DNA from: Paenibacillus sp. XY044
GTDB taxonomy: Bacteria; Bacillota; Bacilli; Paenibacillales; Paenibacillaceae
Direction: 5' to 3'
DNA: 64,000 bases
NCBI RefSeq assembly: GCF_002257645.1
Contig: NZ_NQMO01000007.1
Coordinates: forward strand, 1 to 64,000
Positions within the stretch are counted from its first letter, which is position 1, and each line of letters opens with the position of its first letter. A model generated the notes under the pieces. It did no database searches. It saw only the letters and a list, made by a program, of their open reading frames with translations, and was not told where the DNA came from. This document shows positions 1 to 9,748 of the stretch, one piece after another. Made by a program: the position numbers and the translations under genes.

Positions 1-209
1 AACTAGCAACGTAGCGCACATAAATTTATCAACTCAGGGCAGGATTGAACTATTTTCAGGGCAGGGTGTTTATGTTCAGGGGTGGAGTTTCCTAAAGCAT
101 AACGGGACAGGCCATTCATTGGAAGACGACTTTGTTATGAAATAATGAGTATTTACACTTCCTTATTTTGGTTGCTATACTGAAAGTAAATAGCATCTGA
201 GGTGAGTGT

Positions 210-719
210 ATGAAAAAGATAGTAATAGGCTTTATTGCTGGTGCATTGTTTATGGTTTCTGCTCAAGCCTTCGGTGACGGATTATCTTTTATCGGTAAAA
301 AAGTAGAGGGAGAAGCCCCTATAACAATAAACGGCAAAGTTGTTGGCGACGCAATCATCATTAAGGGTAAAAGCTTTGCTCCAGTACGTGAGCTGACGAA
401 TGGCTTTGGTGGGAAAGTTGATAGTGCAAGCAGTGGAGGGATCGCTTTGAGCTCTGATCTGACAAATGAAAAAGTTGTTGATGATAATTCTGCACAAATT
501 ACTGATCTGCAGAATAAAATCGCAAGTAAAAAAGCAGATATTGAATCGATCAAGCAAAAAATTGAAAACATCCAGAAAAAGGTGGATGAGAGAAAAGCAC
601 AGGGAATCAGTGCCGATGTTCAAATGATCGAATTAACTACAATGAAGCAAGAGCTCGTGAACCAAATAGGTAAGCTTACAGAACTAGAATACAGTTTGAA
701 GTACGGCAATAATGATTGA
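210..719 (+). CDS. Secreted stalk-domain protein with C-terminal coiled coil
   Basis: The 169-residue product starts with a classic signal peptide (MKKIVIGFIAGALFMVSAQA), followed around residues 30-75 by a short beta-rich stretch with PITINGKVVGDAIIIKGKSF and APVRELT. This pattern is typical of the stalk half of copper amine oxidase N-terminal domains common in Paenibacillus exported proteins. Residues 95-165 are charged heptad-like sequence predicted to form a coiled coil. A GAGGTGAG ribosome site precedes the ATG and a strong hairpin terminator follows directly, so it is probably a single-gene transcript. The role is unknown; an envelope-anchored or secreted structural protein is the best guess. 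The family call rests on motif likeness only. Confidence 0.7.
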   Translation: MKKIVIGFIAGALFMVSAQAFGDGLSFIGKKVEGEAPITINGKVVGDAIIIKGKSFAPVRELTNGFGGKVDSASSGGIALSSDLTNEKVVDDNSAQITDLQNKIASKKADIESIKQKIENIQKKVDERKAQGISADVQMIELTTMKQELVNQIGKLTELEYSLKYGNND

Positions 720-724
720 TTCAA

Positions 725-752
725 AAAGAGCCCCGTCAAAGGGCTCTTTTTT
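725..752 (+). terminator. Rho-independent terminator
   Basis: A 7-bp perfect stem AGAGCCC/GGGCTCT with a 7-nt loop is followed by a T run. It sits 6 bases after the stop of the secreted stalk-domain gene. Confidence 0.9.
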
Positions 753-775
753 ATGCTCAAAATTGGAGGTGTGAT

Positions 776-922
776 ATGGCAACCTACGACTACGGGATCC
801 GCCAGGGTTTGAATAACCAGGGCATTGATAACAGCCGTATCGGGTATTCCAATGGGTATGTGACGGTGGACGGGAAAACTTCATGCAAGCAGATCTCAAC
901 AACAAGGGGGCAGCTGATCTGA
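776..922 (+). pseudogene. Small hypothetical gene, frameshifted
   Basis: A good ribosome site (TTGGAGGTG) stands before an ATG opening MATYDYGIRQGLNNQGIDNS. The frame reads sensibly through VTVDGK and then becomes TSCKQIS and stops at residue 48. One extra base near 877 would restore GKNFMQADLNNKGA, a far more natural continuation, so a one-base deletion is likely. The open frame after that point also decays within about 20 codons, suggesting the 3' part is lost. I do not recognise a function; it follows the terminator of the preceding gene by about 25 bases. Confidence 0.55.
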
Positions 923-1136
923 CAATCTGTACGGAGAACTGCTGTTCACGGCTATCCCACACCAATGTCACGATCGTAGCCTACATTGGCGTAACCAGTA
1001 CCGTAATCATTCTTGTTACCAGCAACCGGAAAATACTGCTTATAGATTTTATCTACATCGCTTTTTTATTTAGATATCCATCTAATCGGCAATCAGACAA
1101 TGTTCTTGTCCCTCGACAGGTTTATACTTTCTGATT
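923..1136. other. Gene-free stretch with a repeat fragment
   Basis: No convincing gene is seen. At 1099-1116 the sequence TGTTCTTGTCCCTCGAC matches the end of the divergent repeat copy at 27350-27453, so this is a remnant of the dispersed TGTTCTTGTC repeat. On the minus strand around 960-1040 a short reading (NDYGTGYANVGYDRDIGV) looks protein-like but could not be assigned. Confidence 0.4.
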
Positions 1137-1160
1137 TCAAAAAAAGGGAGATCGCTCCCC
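1137..1160 (-). terminator. Terminator of the GH3 gene
   Basis: Read on the minus strand, GGGAG-CGAT-CTCCC is followed by seven or more T residues. It lies about 80 bases after the stop codon of the GH3 gene and would end its transcript. A wider GTCTCCC/GGGAGAT pairing around it may extend the structure. Confidence 0.75.
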
Positions 1161-1240
1161 TGCCAACGCATGAAAAGCATACGCTGCAAATGAACCGTCT
1201 CCCTAATTTCAGAACAAACCGGTGGTAGTTATGCTTATAT

Positions 1241-3865
1241 TTATTTCCGAACGAAAAACTCTCCTGTCAGTGGGGCGTCGTCCGAGTTAGGTCCGACCAT
1301 CACCTCAAATTTACCCGGTTCCACAACCCATTCATAGTTTCTAGTAAGTGTTCGGAGTTGTCTGTATCCCAGTGTCAACATGATGCGCTTTGTTTCGCCT
1401 TTTTCAAGATGAATTCGCTTAAATCCCGCAAGCTCCTTGCATGGTCTGACCGTGCTGCTGAATTCATCCCTGATATAAAGCTGAGCAACTTCCTCACCTG
1501 CGACATTTCCCGTATTGGTTACGTTAAACGATACGTTTACTTCCCCATCCGGAGATATCTCCTTAGCTGAAATATCAAGATCCGAATAAGCAAATGTTGT
1601 GTAACTCAGACCAAACCCGAATGGGTACAACGGAAGCCAGTCCATTTCAACATATTTATGTCCATAGAACGGTCGGCGATTATAGAATACAGGCAGCTGA
1701 CCTACCGATCTCGGGAAAGACATAGGAATGCGGCCTGCAGGGTTGACATCTCCGAAAATCACCTCTGCCATGGCATTCCCGCCCTGCTCGCCAACAAACC
1801 ATGCCTCTACGATCGCATGCAGATGCTCTGCCTCCCATGTGATCGACATCGGACGACCGTTTTGGAGCACAAGAACAACGGGCGTTCCGGTCTCATAAAT
1901 TTTCTTGACGAGTTCAAGTTGTCTGCCCGGAAGATTCAGGTCCGCTCGGTCAAGGTTTTCTCCACTGGTCTGCTCGTTGTCACCCACCGCAACAATGGCA
2001 ACATCCGCATCTTGTGCCGCCTTCACCGCTGCATCCATATCGTTATTACCAAGACTATAACCAAGGATAACCCTTACGCCACGGGAATCGTTGAGATATT
2101 CAACCTTAACGTCGTACTCCTCGCCTTGCACAAATTGGAACGCAACCATCTGATTGGCGTCATGGTCACCCCAACCGTCAACAAACATCTTGCCGTCGAC
2201 CCACAGACGCATGCTGTCCATACTGCTTAGTCCAATGTAACCATCCACGGTAGCGTCCGGTTTAATTTTGCCTGTCCAGCGAACGGTGAAGTTATCTGCG
2301 TTTACGCCGTCAGCAGGTTTGGTATAAATCCAGTTGAAGTTAATTTGCCTGTCATTTCGCACGCAAGCAGGTTCTCCCTCAAAAGAAAGAGAATTGTAGT
2401 ACTCACCCAAAAGCCCGTCGTTGCCGGCATGGTCCTTGAGCCATTTGTCCGGTAAAGGCATAAGGTCGGACTCCAGAATCTCGCATCCTTTGGCATAGAT
2501 CACTTCGGTCTTATCCGAAACGGTGTTTTTGATACCCTGCAAAAGCGTAACAGCATACTCAGGCACAACAGGACTGCTGTAATCTCCGTAACGTGGAACA
2601 TCGGCGCTTGGTCCGATCACTGCAATCTTGCCGATATCTTTTTGGAGAGGAAGCGTGTTTTTGCTGTTTTTTAACAGAGTGATCGACTTTCTTGCAACTT
2701 CAAGAGCTGTCTGCACGTGCTCCTCACAGTGGACAACTTTCGAAGAAAGCTCGATATTCGTATATGGATTTTCAAAGAGCCCGACTGCAAATTTAACGGT
2801 AAGGACACGACTTGCGGCTGTGTCTACAACCTTCTCGTCTACCTCGCCTGATTTTACAAGGTCAATAATGTTGTCCTGGTATATATCATGTGGAAAATCG
2901 TAAAGCTGCATATCAACGCCGGCTTCGAGGCCCATCTTAATCGCTTCCCGTTTGCTTTCGGCCACATAGTGACAAGTATGCAGCATGGAGACCGCCGTCA
3001 TGTCCGCTCTGACGAAGCCCTTCATGCCCCACTGGTCGCGGAGAACGCCGGTAAGCAGCGAATGGTCAGAAGCGACTGGCGTGCCGTCAATGGAGTTATA
3101 CGAACACATGGTATTCATGGCTCCCGCTTGGAAAGCAGCCTCAAATACAGGCAGACAGAAAAATGCATTGTCATGATGCCCCATCATAGCCGGAGCACAA
3201 TTGTGTCCTCCTCTTGGTGCACCGTATCCTGTAAAGTGTTTAGGTTCCGACACCACGGCATCGGGTCTAGTGAGGTCATCCGTTTGAAGCCCTTTTACCA
3301 TGCTCTCTGCAAACAGAGACCCCAGATAAGGATCCTCTCCGTATCCTTCTTCCACTCGTCCCCATCGGATTTCCCTGGCGAGGTCGAGAACAGGTGCCCA
3401 CACCTCATGTATACCAAAGCTGCGCGCCTCGGAAGCGATTATTCTTGCTTGTTTATATCCGAGTTCAGGCTCAAATGTTGATGCAAGTGCAACCTGCTGA
3501 GGGAGCACTGTACAGCCTCTCCATCCAAAACCGTGAAGTCCCTCTTCACTGAAGAGTACCGGAATTCCCAATCTTGAATTTTGGATGATATACTCTTGAA
3601 TTTTATTGGCTGTCTCTGCTTTGGAATTTCGGTTTTGGATGCATCCGATTCCAATTCCGGCAGATATCTTCTCCATTTTTTCATAGTTCAGCGCATCTGC
3701 ATTTAAGCCTTCTACTGAGTCGGAAATTTCATTGCCCGAATAAATATCAAGCTGTCTTACCTTTTCTTCCAGCGACATTCTCGATATAAGGTCCGCAACT
3801 CTTTCTTCAATCGGCAAGCTTGCATTCATATAAGGGTAATGTTGCAAGTCTTTTCTTGTGCTCAT
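1241..3865 (-). CDS. GH3 family beta-glucosidase with inserted PA14 domain
   Basis: An 874-residue glycoside hydrolase family 3 enzyme, expected to release terminal beta-linked sugars from oligosaccharides. The TIM-barrel domain (about 1-370) has the substrate motif EPKHFTGYG at 207-215 and the nucleophile in GFVRADMTAV, Asp288. The second alpha/beta domain carries a PA14 insertion at about 480-605 (DGLLGEYYN through IGLSSMDSMRLWVDG), and a fibronectin-III-like domain ends the protein (about 760-870). No signal peptide is seen, so it is probably cytoplasmic and acts on imported oligosaccharides. The ATG has AAAGGAGAAAAC upstream. It is transcribed alone in the same direction as the GH38 gene 270 bases upstream. 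Exact specificity cannot be read from sequence. Confidence 0.93.
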   Translation of the reverse strand: MSTRKDLQHYPYMNASLPIEERVADLISRMSLEEKVRQLDIYSGNEISDSVEGLNADALNYEKMEKISAGIGIGCIQNRNSKAETANKIQEYIIQNSRLGIPVLFSEEGLHGFGWRGCTVLPQQVALASTFEPELGYKQARIIASEARSFGIHEVWAPVLDLAREIRWGRVEEGYGEDPYLGSLFAESMVKGLQTDDLTRPDAVVSEPKHFTGYGAPRGGHNCAPAMMGHHDNAFFCLPVFEAAFQAGAMNTMCSYNSIDGTPVASDHSLLTGVLRDQWGMKGFVRADMTAVSMLHTCHYVAESKREAIKMGLEAGVDMQLYDFPHDIYQDNIIDLVKSGEVDEKVVDTAASRVLTVKFAVGLFENPYTNIELSSKVVHCEEHVQTALEVARKSITLLKNSKNTLPLQKDIGKIAVIGPSADVPRYGDYSSPVVPEYAVTLLQGIKNTVSDKTEVIYAKGCEILESDLMPLPDKWLKDHAGNDGLLGEYYNSLSFEGEPACVRNDRQINFNWIYTKPADGVNADNFTVRWTGKIKPDATVDGYIGLSSMDSMRLWVDGKMFVDGWGDHDANQMVAFQFVQGEEYDVKVEYLNDSRGVRVILGYSLGNNDMDAAVKAAQDADVAIVAVGDNEQTSGENLDRADLNLPGRQLELVKKIYETGTPVVLVLQNGRPMSITWEAEHLHAIVEAWFVGEQGGNAMAEVIFGDVNPAGRIPMSFPRSVGQLPVFYNRRPFYGHKYVEMDWLPLYPFGFGLSYTTFAYSDLDISAKEISPDGEVNVSFNVTNTGNVAGEEVAQLYIRDEFSSTVRPCKELAGFKRIHLEKGETKRIMLTLGYRQLRTLTRNYEWVVEPGKFEVMVGPNSDDAPLTGEFFVRK

Positions 3866-4132
3866 TGTTTTCTCCTTTTTGCTCTCTAAGTGTTTGACAC
3901 TTCATGTGTTAGACCGGGATTGCCGATACGCATGACTGTGCGCCTTTCCTATGAACAGCGTTTGAACGTGAATCATGATTTCGGAAACATTATACTTTCA
4001 TGAGAACCACTTTGTCTATCGAATAAACAAAGTTGATAGGATTTAACTCAAAAGTGATGACCTAACCTTACTTTTCTTATTTCAAATGGCAACCTCCCGC
4101 CATATCCGAAACTTAACACCAATCATCTTTGT

Positions 4133-6928
4133 CTACTCAAGCACTATTTTTACTGTACCTATTTGATAAGGCTGGATGACCATCTTGAGTGTTTTATCCT
4201 CTACCCTTAGCTCTTCCTTATATGCTACCTTTTGTTCATTAATATCTGTCCAATAGGCATGCTTGATTCGTTCTGGACAAATCAATGTGATGGTGTCTAT
4301 TTTCCCTTCCATCTCATAAAAACGCACGATGAAACTTCTATCCCCTTCCTCTGCTCCTTTGATACAAGAAACTACAGAGGTCTGAGACTCAAATGCTACA
4401 AAGGAATGTCTTGGATTAAGCTTCCCTTGTTGTCTTAACCCTGTTACTACAGTCAACTCGTGGTTATATTGTTGGACATAGTCATGTAGCACTTTGGGAT
4501 TGCTGGATTGCATAGCACCTAATCCAAATTCGAGATGATTGATTCCATATTCTGGACATGGATCTGGATCGTAAGAGCCTCTGAGTAAGGTAAGGGTAAG
4601 GCTATGATTTACGCCTCTAAATCCATAACCTACTTTGGACATGAGCATCACACTCGCTGATCCGTCCTGATCTTCTCCATAGATATAGTTATTCCCTGGA
4701 AGATCTATGTCTAGTGCTTGCCTTGTAACGCTGCCGAAAGGAACATCATAATGATACATGGCACATGAATCGTGAAGCGGCATATAGAATTGCAGTTGCG
4801 GTACGCCTTTTCCAAGACACCCCACCTCTTGCCAATCACATTCCACTTTAAAATCTAGATGACTGCTGCCTTTATCTAAGGAAACGATAACTTTAAGCTT
4901 TGAATTCCTAAAACTTAACTCATAAGCTATTTGGCTTCTTAATGTACCTGCTGCACTTGTGATTTCTAGATTTTGATGAATCCATTCGATATGTTTGTAG
5001 CGTCCAACAAACCAAGAGGACATTCCTGTACCCTCATCTGTAATCTCCTTATGGTCTGCCTCATCGACTAACCTAAATATCCCTGATTTTCTCGCAGCGT
5101 CGATCATTTCTTTCCCAGTTGCTTTATCAATCATCGAATCAATCGATCCGTCTAAGCTATTAAACACAACTTTAATCTTCTCATTTTCTAATGTATAGCA
5201 TGGTTCATTTTGGGTACGTTTTTCATGCCAATAACTTACTTTAACCTGTTCAATAGCCTGTTCCGTTAACATGTATGTTGCATAACCGCATGCGGGAACA
5301 TCCACTTCTATTGCCACATTTAGATAATTGTGTCCCCAATAGTGATTAAAGTCTTTTTCCAAAACCTGGTGTGATACGACTTCACCTTTTTCATTGGTAA
5401 ACAACATACGCTCGTGGTCATATGGCCATTCCCAAATCATCAATTCAACCACTTCTTGGCGGGCCTGCATCGTTGGATTAAATACATGATACATTCGGTT
5501 TTTGCCTGTACCATTCTCATACTGTGAAGATCCTGCACCGGCACCATAAGCCAAGCCTGGTTCATCCTTGCCCTCACTTACGATAAAATCAGCCGTGTGA
5601 ATTTGCTGAGCGATTTTTTGAAGAGCTAGTTTCTTGTTGGTGTTGGTTGTTGCTGCAACCTCTTGATAAAGGCCTAGAGCATAATCTCTTGTGGCATCAA
5701 CCCCTGAACCTGTCAAAATATCATGGAACTGATTAAACAATACCGATCTCCAGACATTTTCAAAACTTTGCTGTGGGTAACGGGCTCCTTGGGTTACAGT
5801 GGCCAATGTACTAAAGAGCTCTGCTTCGTACAACCCATTTTCAGAAGCTTTGTTGCCCTTTTTAATCCGGCTCTGAGAGCTGTAGCATCCATCACAAATG
5901 AAATTCTGTTCTTGGTATTCAATAGGCAGCTGCTCTTTATACTTTTCAACGATTTCAAAATACTCTCTATACGTCGAAAATTTCACTTTAGGATAGATTG
6001 GCCACGTGGCCACATCCTTGATTCGTTCAATGTCTCTTCTTGTGGGTCCACCGCCATGATCACCTACCCCGTAGACTTTTAATACAGAAGGAATATTTGT
6101 TCGATCCGCTATATCTGGCACACAAAGACACATGTCTGATTGAATAAACGCATTATAAAATTGCGGTTCCCAATTGACGATGATTTCAGCGTCCGAAGGA
6201 CTTTTCCACCGATAAAGTGTTGGTCCTTCTTTGCGCCCTCTGCAGTGATAGTAATACTTCACGCCGGCTTTGGTGAGAATCTCCGGTGTGTTGATACTAT
6301 GTCCAAATGTATCGGGTTCAAAATCAATGTTGAAGGAATCTAATGGCAGATCAAACAGTTGAGACAAGTATTTTTTCGTATATAACAATTGTCTCGCTTG
6401 GCTCTCTCCATTTGGCATATTTTTATCTGCCTCAACCCATGTCGATGCTGTAATCTCCCATCTGCCTTCCGCCACTCTCTGCTTAATCTCTTCTAACATT
6501 TCCTGATCATAGGTTTCTACAATTTTATACAGTGATGCTTGAGATTGTGAAAAAGTAAAATCCTCAACCTCTCTCATGATTTGTAACATCGTTCGAAATG
6601 TATCTAAAGTGATACCTACGGTTTCATCAAAGCCCCATTGCCAATTCATATCAATATGCGCATGGGCCACACATAACATTTCAAACTGCTTGGCTTCTTC
6701 TTGAAGTGGCATGAGTTTATTCTCCATCTTACTTACCAGATCATTGGTGAAAGCCCCATGCGCGTCATATCCCTCGACTAAATCCTTCTCCACTTCTTGA
6801 ATAAGATCATCAAATGCCCCTTCTTTTCTTGCTGACAAAAGGGTTGCATACTGCATTTGTGTCATTGCACGGTCTTCTTGATAGGTTCGTTTTTTATTAC
6901 GTAATCTATTGGTTAATTTCTCAAGCAT
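4133..6928 (-). CDS. GH38 family alpha-mannosidase
   Basis: A 931-residue class II alpha-mannosidase, which hydrolyses alpha-mannosidic bonds in N-glycans or other mannosides. The zinc-binding motif AHAHIDMNWQWG (His91 and Asp93) and the catalytic aspartate motif IDFEPDTFGHS (Asp206) are both intact. A helical middle domain and a large beta-sandwich C-terminal region follow, matching the usual three-part GH38 layout. There is no signal peptide, so it is cytoplasmic. AAGGAGGAACC precedes the ATG. It is divergent from an AraC gene whose product is the likely regulator. Together with the secreted GH85 and two other GH38-like genes it points to N-glycan use. Confidence 0.93.
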   Translation of the reverse strand: MLEKLTNRLRNKKRTYQEDRAMTQMQYATLLSARKEGAFDDLIQEVEKDLVEGYDAHGAFTNDLVSKMENKLMPLQEEAKQFEMLCVAHAHIDMNWQWGFDETVGITLDTFRTMLQIMREVEDFTFSQSQASLYKIVETYDQEMLEEIKQRVAEGRWEITASTWVEADKNMPNGESQARQLLYTKKYLSQLFDLPLDSFNIDFEPDTFGHSINTPEILTKAGVKYYYHCRGRKEGPTLYRWKSPSDAEIIVNWEPQFYNAFIQSDMCLCVPDIADRTNIPSVLKVYGVGDHGGGPTRRDIERIKDVATWPIYPKVKFSTYREYFEIVEKYKEQLPIEYQEQNFICDGCYSSQSRIKKGNKASENGLYEAELFSTLATVTQGARYPQQSFENVWRSVLFNQFHDILTGSGVDATRDYALGLYQEVAATTNTNKKLALQKIAQQIHTADFIVSEGKDEPGLAYGAGAGSSQYENGTGKNRMYHVFNPTMQARQEVVELMIWEWPYDHERMLFTNEKGEVVSHQVLEKDFNHYWGHNYLNVAIEVDVPACGYATYMLTEQAIEQVKVSYWHEKRTQNEPCYTLENEKIKVVFNSLDGSIDSMIDKATGKEMIDAARKSGIFRLVDEADHKEITDEGTGMSSWFVGRYKHIEWIHQNLEITSAAGTLRSQIAYELSFRNSKLKVIVSLDKGSSHLDFKVECDWQEVGCLGKGVPQLQFYMPLHDSCAMYHYDVPFGSVTRQALDIDLPGNNYIYGEDQDGSASVMLMSKVGYGFRGVNHSLTLTLLRGSYDPDPCPEYGINHLEFGLGAMQSSNPKVLHDYVQQYNHELTVVTGLRQQGKLNPRHSFVAFESQTSVVSCIKGAEEGDRSFIVRFYEMEGKIDTITLICPERIKHAYWTDINEQKVAYKEELRVEDKTLKMVIQPYQIGTVKIVLE

Positions 6929-7067
6929 CGCTGGTTCCTCCTTATGTTATGAGAAATCTCATCAAATTTTGGGGGTATCGTAGAATTTAGTGTACAATAT
7001 CTATGTATAAGAATCTTTAAGTCTGCTGGACATTAGATTGAGAAATAACGACATGGGAGGGTCTATT

Positions 7068-7979
7068 ATGGCTAACATCATTAGTTATCTGACTGCTAAA
7101 AATTTCACCATTAGCCTTAGTGGACTTCAGATCAAAGTACTAGATGCTGCCGTATTAGATGCTGGATCGCATTGGGAAAAAGAAGATCACTTTCATACTT
7201 ACTTTGAATTTCATATGATTAAATCCGGGAAAGGTATTGTGTCGATCGAGGGCCAGGCACTCTCTTTTCAAGAAGGAGACTTCTATATCACGGCACCTTA
7301 TGTGACACACCAACAAGTATCTAATCCTATAAATCCTATGGTTGAATACTGTTTGCAATGTGAAATTAGCCGATCTGATCTACCAGATTCCGCCTACTTT
7401 CATTCATCAGAGGATACAGAATTTTTCATCAATGTCCTTTCGACTACCTACCCTCGCACCTTCCGAGACAACTATGGCGCCATGGGGTTATTTGATTCCA
7501 TTATCCAAGAAACATCCCATAAACTCCCAGGATTTTCTTTGCAAATTCAACCATTATTATTCCTTTTAGTTGTAAGCTTATTTCGCTCTGTGATAACAAC
7601 ACTTGATCATACCCAGATTCCTGATCCGCAAAGTGATGTCCGAATGTCCCGTATTATGAATTTTATCGAAAACAACTATCACATTTCTCCTACGATTGAT
7701 GATCTGTCTAAGCTGATTTTCCTTAGCCCGAAACAGATTAATCGGATTATGAAAAAACATGTGGGCCATACCTTTAACGAACAACTTTTACTTTACAAAG
7801 TCTCCAAAGCTAAACACTTATTGAATCATTCTACCCTAAGCACGCAAGCGGTAGCTGATGCTTGTGGTTTTTCTAGCCACTACTATATGTATCAAGTTTT
7901 TAAACGGCTTGAGCTCCCTCCGCCGGCGAGTTTTAGAACAACGCGAAGTAACGATTTATACAAGATCCCGCCTATGTAA
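7068..7979 (+). CDS. AraC family regulator with N-terminal cupin domain
   Basis: A 303-residue transcription factor. The N-terminal half has a cupin-like sugar-sensing fold (HFHTYFEFHMIKSGKG, then GDFYITAPYVTHQQ), and the last 100 residues hold the two helix-turn-helix motifs (SPKQINRIMKKHVGHTF and AVADACGFSSHYYMYQVFKR). An in-frame TTG lies 30 bases upstream, but GGGAGG sits at the right distance from the ATG at 7068, so that start is used. It is divergent from the GH38 alpha-mannosidase with about 140 bases between, and is the likely mannoside-responsive activator of that gene. That pairing is inference from position. Confidence 0.9.
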   Translation: MANIISYLTAKNFTISLSGLQIKVLDAAVLDAGSHWEKEDHFHTYFEFHMIKSGKGIVSIEGQALSFQEGDFYITAPYVTHQQVSNPINPMVEYCLQCEISRSDLPDSAYFHSSEDTEFFINVLSTTYPRTFRDNYGAMGLFDSIIQETSHKLPGFSLQIQPLLFLLVVSLFRSVITTLDHTQIPDPQSDVRMSRIMNFIENNYHISPTIDDLSKLIFLSPKQINRIMKKHVGHTFNEQLLLYKVSKAKHLLNHSTLSTQAVADACGFSSHYYMYQVFKRLELPPPASFRTTRSNDLYKIPPM

Positions 7980-8149
7980 TTTGTATCATTCGAGCAATGG
8001 ATAGTCTTTCGAAATTACGCCAGATCGTGTATAACGCTTTTCTCGACTCAGAATTCTAATCGATGAAATACTCAAAACAAATAGCACCCCTTCAAACATA
8101 AAAGAGTGCCACCATGCTAATATTCACAAAATCGATGAATAACTTCCCT

Positions 8150-8372
8150 TCACCGTTTCACTTTATAAAACTCATGATGCAGCTTCATGAGCGCCCGCTT
8201 CTCGATCCGTGATACGTAACTCCGCTAGATGCCGAGTTCTTTCGCGATCTCCCGCTGCGTCCGCTCTTCCCCGCCGAACTCCAGACCGAAGCGCCCTTTG
8301 ATCACTTCCTGCTCGCGTTCATCCAATGTGTCCAGGTTGCGGTATATTTTGCTCTTCTCGATCTTGAGCTGT
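8150..8372 (-). pseudogene. sigK: sigK 3' fragment (sporulation sigma factor) with in-frame stop
   Basis: The minus strand reads LDEREQEVIKGRFGLEF, TQREIAKELGI, a TAG stop, then RSYVSRIEKRALMKLHHEFY. This is region 4 of the mother-cell sigma factor SigK, where a serine codon normally stands at the stop. Only about the last 70 codons are present, and upstream coding is lost near 8372, so this is a dead copy; the active gene must lie elsewhere. It lies among other relics downstream of the AraC gene. The family call is firm because region 4 of SigK is distinctive. Confidence 0.8.
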
Positions 8373-8548
8373 GTGCACAAAATACCTATGTACTAGCTTT
8401 TCCTGTTCTTTTATTAACAGAACCATCTGGAGCTGAGACTCTATCTGTTGTTATGCCAGTATTCGCATCTGTGAAAATTTCTTTTTTGTAAAATTCTACA
8501 ATTACTTCTTGTTCAACTCTGGAACGCAATTGAACAAACTCCAATTGA

Positions 8549-8725
8549 TTATGCAAACAATCGCTTCTCTTTTGCAATTTCATTCATTAAATCTTCCGCT
8601 TGCGGGTATAGTCCTATTTCATCTATAAAAGCATGATCTATACCATTGTACTGAATATGTTTCGTAGGAGCGCCACATCGTGAAAGCTTCTTTGCATATG
8701 TTTCAATGTGATTTGAGCAGGCTTA
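8549..8725 (-). pseudogene. Alpha/beta hydrolase (esterase-like) C-terminal fragment
   Basis: The minus strand encodes ETYAKKLSRCGAPTKHIQYN followed by GIDHAFIDEIGLYPQAEDLMNEIA, ending LFA-stop. This is the C-terminal part of an acetyl-esterase-like alpha/beta hydrolase; the histidine in GIDHAF is the likely catalytic His. No N-terminal part with GxSxG is present and no start is seen, so it is a relic. About 160 bases between it and the sigK fragment show no recognisable gene. Confidence 0.6.
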
Positions 8726-8886
8726 TCGTTCAGTCTTTATTTTTGTCATAATCACGGTCTTTATCGCTACTAAATCCCCGTTACGTTTCCAATCCTATTT
8801 GATAGGTTTGGGAAAGTAAATGCTCATCTTGTGGTCTAGAATAAACCCAGTAAGCCAATTTAACCAGTAAAGGTGAGGTGTCGATA

Positions 8887-9717
8887 ATGGGAGTTATACC
8901 TTATAACATTACAACAGCTGATAAAGAAAAGTTTAATCAAGACGGTTATTGGATCAGTCCAAAATTGCTGGATGACAAGACGATCGAGCGTCTCCGAGGC
9001 GCGCATGAGCGCATTTGGAAGAAAGATTACGATGGGGCTGGCCTGCCTCTTCATGACTTCAATCTTTCTGAAAATCCATATGCTCTTCGTAAATTCGATA
9101 ATGGTTGGTGGGTTAACGATGAAGTTCGCAGTGTCGTCACCGATCCGAATTTAGGCCAAATGGCTGCGAATCTGCTGAATGAGGACGAAATTCGTCTTTG
9201 GCATGATCAAGTAATCTACAAGCCGGGTACTTCAGGACAAAAAACAAATCTAGGAAATGTAGGCTGGCATCAGGATTACGGCTTTTGGCGTGCAAGCAGT
9301 ACAACTAATATGATAACGGTTTGGATTGCATTGCAGGACACGGACCTGAATAACGGCGGTATGATGACAATCCTTGGATCACATAAGTGGGGTGCTATCG
9401 AGGGAAGTGACACTTTCTTCGAACAGGATATGGAAAAGCTGAAGCAGCGTTTTGCAACGCGAGATTGGGTAGAGGAGCCTTGTATTCTAAAAGCTGGCCA
9501 AGCGAGCTTCCACCATGCCCTTACATTCCATGGCTCGTCAACGAATTTCACAGATCAGCCTCGCTTATCTGTTGTCGCTCATTTAATGCCTGGAGATACA
9601 TCCTACAAAGAGGGTAAAGCTCGGCATGATAATGTTCGATTGCTCGGCCCACGTCCACAATTCGGACAGAAGTTCGATAATGAGTTCTTTCCGTTACTGT
9701 ATTCGAATAAGCAGTGA
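8887..9717 (+). CDS. Phytanoyl-CoA dioxygenase family protein (Fe(II)/2-oxoglutarate oxygenase)
   Basis: A 276-residue non-haem iron oxygenase of the PhyH family. The iron ligands are visible as VGWHQDYGFW (HxD) and the distal histidine in LTFHGSSTNFTDQPRLSVV, where the arginine binds 2-oxoglutarate. AAGGTGAGG is well spaced from the ATG at 8887; a GTG nine bases earlier overlaps the ribosome site and was not chosen. Members hydroxylate diverse small molecules, and the substrate cannot be read here. It is followed after 31 bases by an NHL-repeat gene, so the two are probably one transcript and may act on the same compound. Confidence 0.88.
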   Translation: MGVIPYNITTADKEKFNQDGYWISPKLLDDKTIERLRGAHERIWKKDYDGAGLPLHDFNLSENPYALRKFDNGWWVNDEVRSVVTDPNLGQMAANLLNEDEIRLWHDQVIYKPGTSGQKTNLGNVGWHQDYGFWRASSTTNMITVWIALQDTDLNNGGMMTILGSHKWGAIEGSDTFFEQDMEKLKQRFATRDWVEEPCILKAGQASFHHALTFHGSSTNFTDQPRLSVVAHLMPGDTSYKEGKARHDNVRLLGPRPQFGQKFDNEFFPLLYSNKQ

Positions 9718-9748
9718 GAGACTTAGCTAAGGAACAGAGGGATTAAAT

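Noticed and set aside
100..110. TAACGGGACAG at the window start as a boundary element
   Set aside because: It resembles the plus-strand type at 28188, but no hairpin follows and its gene would lie outside the window; left as weak.
8775..8786. CCCCGTTACG as another boundary core
   Set aside because: The flanks do not match either half of the family and no unit is formed with neighbours.
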